Positions 49,951 through 51,346 of a stretch of DNA of 51,346 nucleotides are shown in pieces. How positions within the stretch are numbered: the stretch's first letter is position 1; each line of letters starts with the position of its first letter. The DNA comes from an uncultured Clostridia bacterium. Lineage in GTDB: Bacteria; Bacillota; Clostridia; TANB77; CAG-508. The notes beneath the pieces are model-generated. The model worked only from the letters and a program-made list of their open reading frames with translations, was not told where the DNA came from and did no database searches. A program made the translations under genes and the position numbers. The DNA is taken from assembly GCA_947630545.1 (NCBI GenBank), contig CANRHX010000010.1, positions 1 through 51,346 of the forward strand, read 5' to 3'.

Positions 49951-49985
49951 AAGAAAAACGATGATTTTAAAATCATCGTTTTTTG
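49951..49985 (+). terminator. Terminator after the Tad-like locus
   Basis: aaaacgatgattttaaaatcatcgttttttg. Confidence 0.85.
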
Positions 49986-50041
49986 TATATAAATGTAAAT
50001 TTTGTAAATAATAATAAAAAATTCAAGGAGATAAATTTTTC

Positions 50042-51268
50042 ATGAAAAGAAAAATAACACAATTAACAATTATAATAATTTTAATTATAATTTATTCATA
50101 TACTCTAGCTATAGAAGCAATTCCCAATAATATAATTATTTTTGAAGGAGAAACAATAAAAGTGAATAATTATTTAGGCTTCAAAATAAATCCAAGTGAT
50201 GAAACTATAGAGACATCAGCAAGCAGTAGTCAAACAATAAACAATGTAGGAAAAACTACAATGAAAGTAAGTTTATTTGATAATATATTTATAAAAAATA
50301 TGGAAGTAGATGTATTGCCTAGAAGTAAGGTAATACCAATAGGAACAGTAGCAGGAGTAAAATTATACACAAGTGGAATATTAGTAGTTGGAATGTCAGA
50401 AATAGAAGGAATAGATAACAAAAAACATAAGCCATATGCAAATTCAGGAATAGAAGAAGGAGATACAATAATTTCTATAGATGATACAAAAATATCATCT
50501 ACACAAGAATTAATAAATACAGTAAATAGTTCAAAAGGAAAGAACTTATCAATTCAATACATGCATGATAATGCAACAGCCACATGTAGTATAACACCTG
50601 TAAAAACAAATAATAATGAATATAAACTTGGACTTTGGGTTAGGGATAGTGCAGCAGGAGTAGGAACTGTGTCTTTTTATGATCCATCTAACAAAACATT
50701 TGGGGCTCTAGGACATGGAATAACAGATATAGATACGGAAGAATTAATAAATATAGAATCTGGAGAATTTGTAACAACAAGAATATTAAATATAACAAAA
50801 GGCGAAGAGGGAAGCCCTGGGAAAATACAAGGTACTATAGAAAATCAAAATAATATAGGAAGCATATATAAAAATACTAAATTTGGGATATATGGAACAG
50901 TAGAAAATACTTCAGAATTAGATATAGATTATTCAAAGGAAATGGAAGTAGCATTACGAGAAGAAATAAAAGAAGGGAAAGCAACAATATTGTGTAATTT
51001 AGATGGTAATACTCCCAAAGAATATGAAATAGAAATAGAAAAAATATATCTTGAAAATAATTATGATAATAAAAGTATGAAAATTAAGGTTACAGATGAG
51101 GAACTAATAAATAAAACTGGAGGAATAATACAAGGAATGAGTGGCTCACCAATAATTCAAAATGGAAAATTTATAGGGGCAGTTACACATGTTCTTATAA
51201 ATAATCCAAAAGAGGGGTATGGCGTATTTGGAGATATAATGTTAAAACAAAGTAAAGAAGTTTCATAA
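50042..51268 (+). CDS. spoIVB: SpoIVB peptidase (S55, PDZ)
   Basis: PDZ GIEEGDTIISIDDTKI; FGALGHGITDIDT; GMSGSPIIQNGKFIGAVTHVLINNPKEGYGVFGDIML. Confidence 0.94.
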   Translation: MKRKITQLTIIIILIIIYSYTLAIEAIPNNIIIFEGETIKVNNYLGFKINPSDETIETSASSSQTINNVGKTTMKVSLFDNIFIKNMEVDVLPRSKVIPIGTVAGVKLYTSGILVVGMSEIEGIDNKKHKPYANSGIEEGDTIISIDDTKISSTQELINTVNSSKGKNLSIQYMHDNATATCSITPVKTNNNEYKLGLWVRDSAAGVGTVSFYDPSNKTFGALGHGITDIDTEELINIESGEFVTTRILNITKGEEGSPGKIQGTIENQNNIGSIYKNTKFGIYGTVENTSELDIDYSKEMEVALREEIKEGKATILCNLDGNTPKEYEIEIEKIYLENNYDNKSMKIKVTDEELINKTGGIIQGMSGSPIIQNGKFIGAVTHVLINNPKEGYGVFGDIMLKQSKEVS

Positions 51269-51346
51269 AAACTATGTCAATAACTTTTGAAAATGTCCCA
51301 AAAATTTCTAAACATTAACGGAAAAATATTTCCGCTAAATTATATA

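Overview
AT-rich Clostridia-type chromosomal segment from a spore-former, mostly housekeeping and sporulation genes: rny, priA, def, fmt, Asp23/AmaP, nusB, xseAB, fhs, gpr, pepQ-like, efp, tRNA-Trp, M23 peptidase, rubrerythrin, rsmE, yicC, remA, rpoZ, gmk, ymdB, spoVS, ytxC-like, GH57/DUF4912/GT4 glycogen-type genes, era, recO, hpf, an alpha/beta SASP, a HAD hydrolase and spoIVB. A Tad/Flp-like secretion or pilus locus lies at about 37.2-49.9 kb. The main finding concerns five conserved genes (priA twice, def, gpr, an M23 peptidase, and a CpaF/TadA ATPase) that are split by six apparent +1 frameshifts. All six fall exactly at an in-frame CGG codon. In every case skipping the C, so that GGN is read as Gly, restores the conserved protein, usually at a conserved Gly. 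In a manual scan of both strands I found no CGG used as an ordinary in-frame Arg codon in any intact gene, although CGT, CGC and CGA are used as Arg. This suggests that CGG is an unassigned or 'hungry' codon in this lineage and is decoded by a codon-specific +1 frameshift or as a CGGN quadruplet, rather than by gene-specific programmed frameshift sites. Other points of interest: a probable AUA start codon on the M23 gene, a family of pilin-like paralogs sharing a MENASKAL N-terminus with a C-type-lectin-tipped partner, and a three-unit 34-bp hairpin repeat array directly upstream of a HAD gene.
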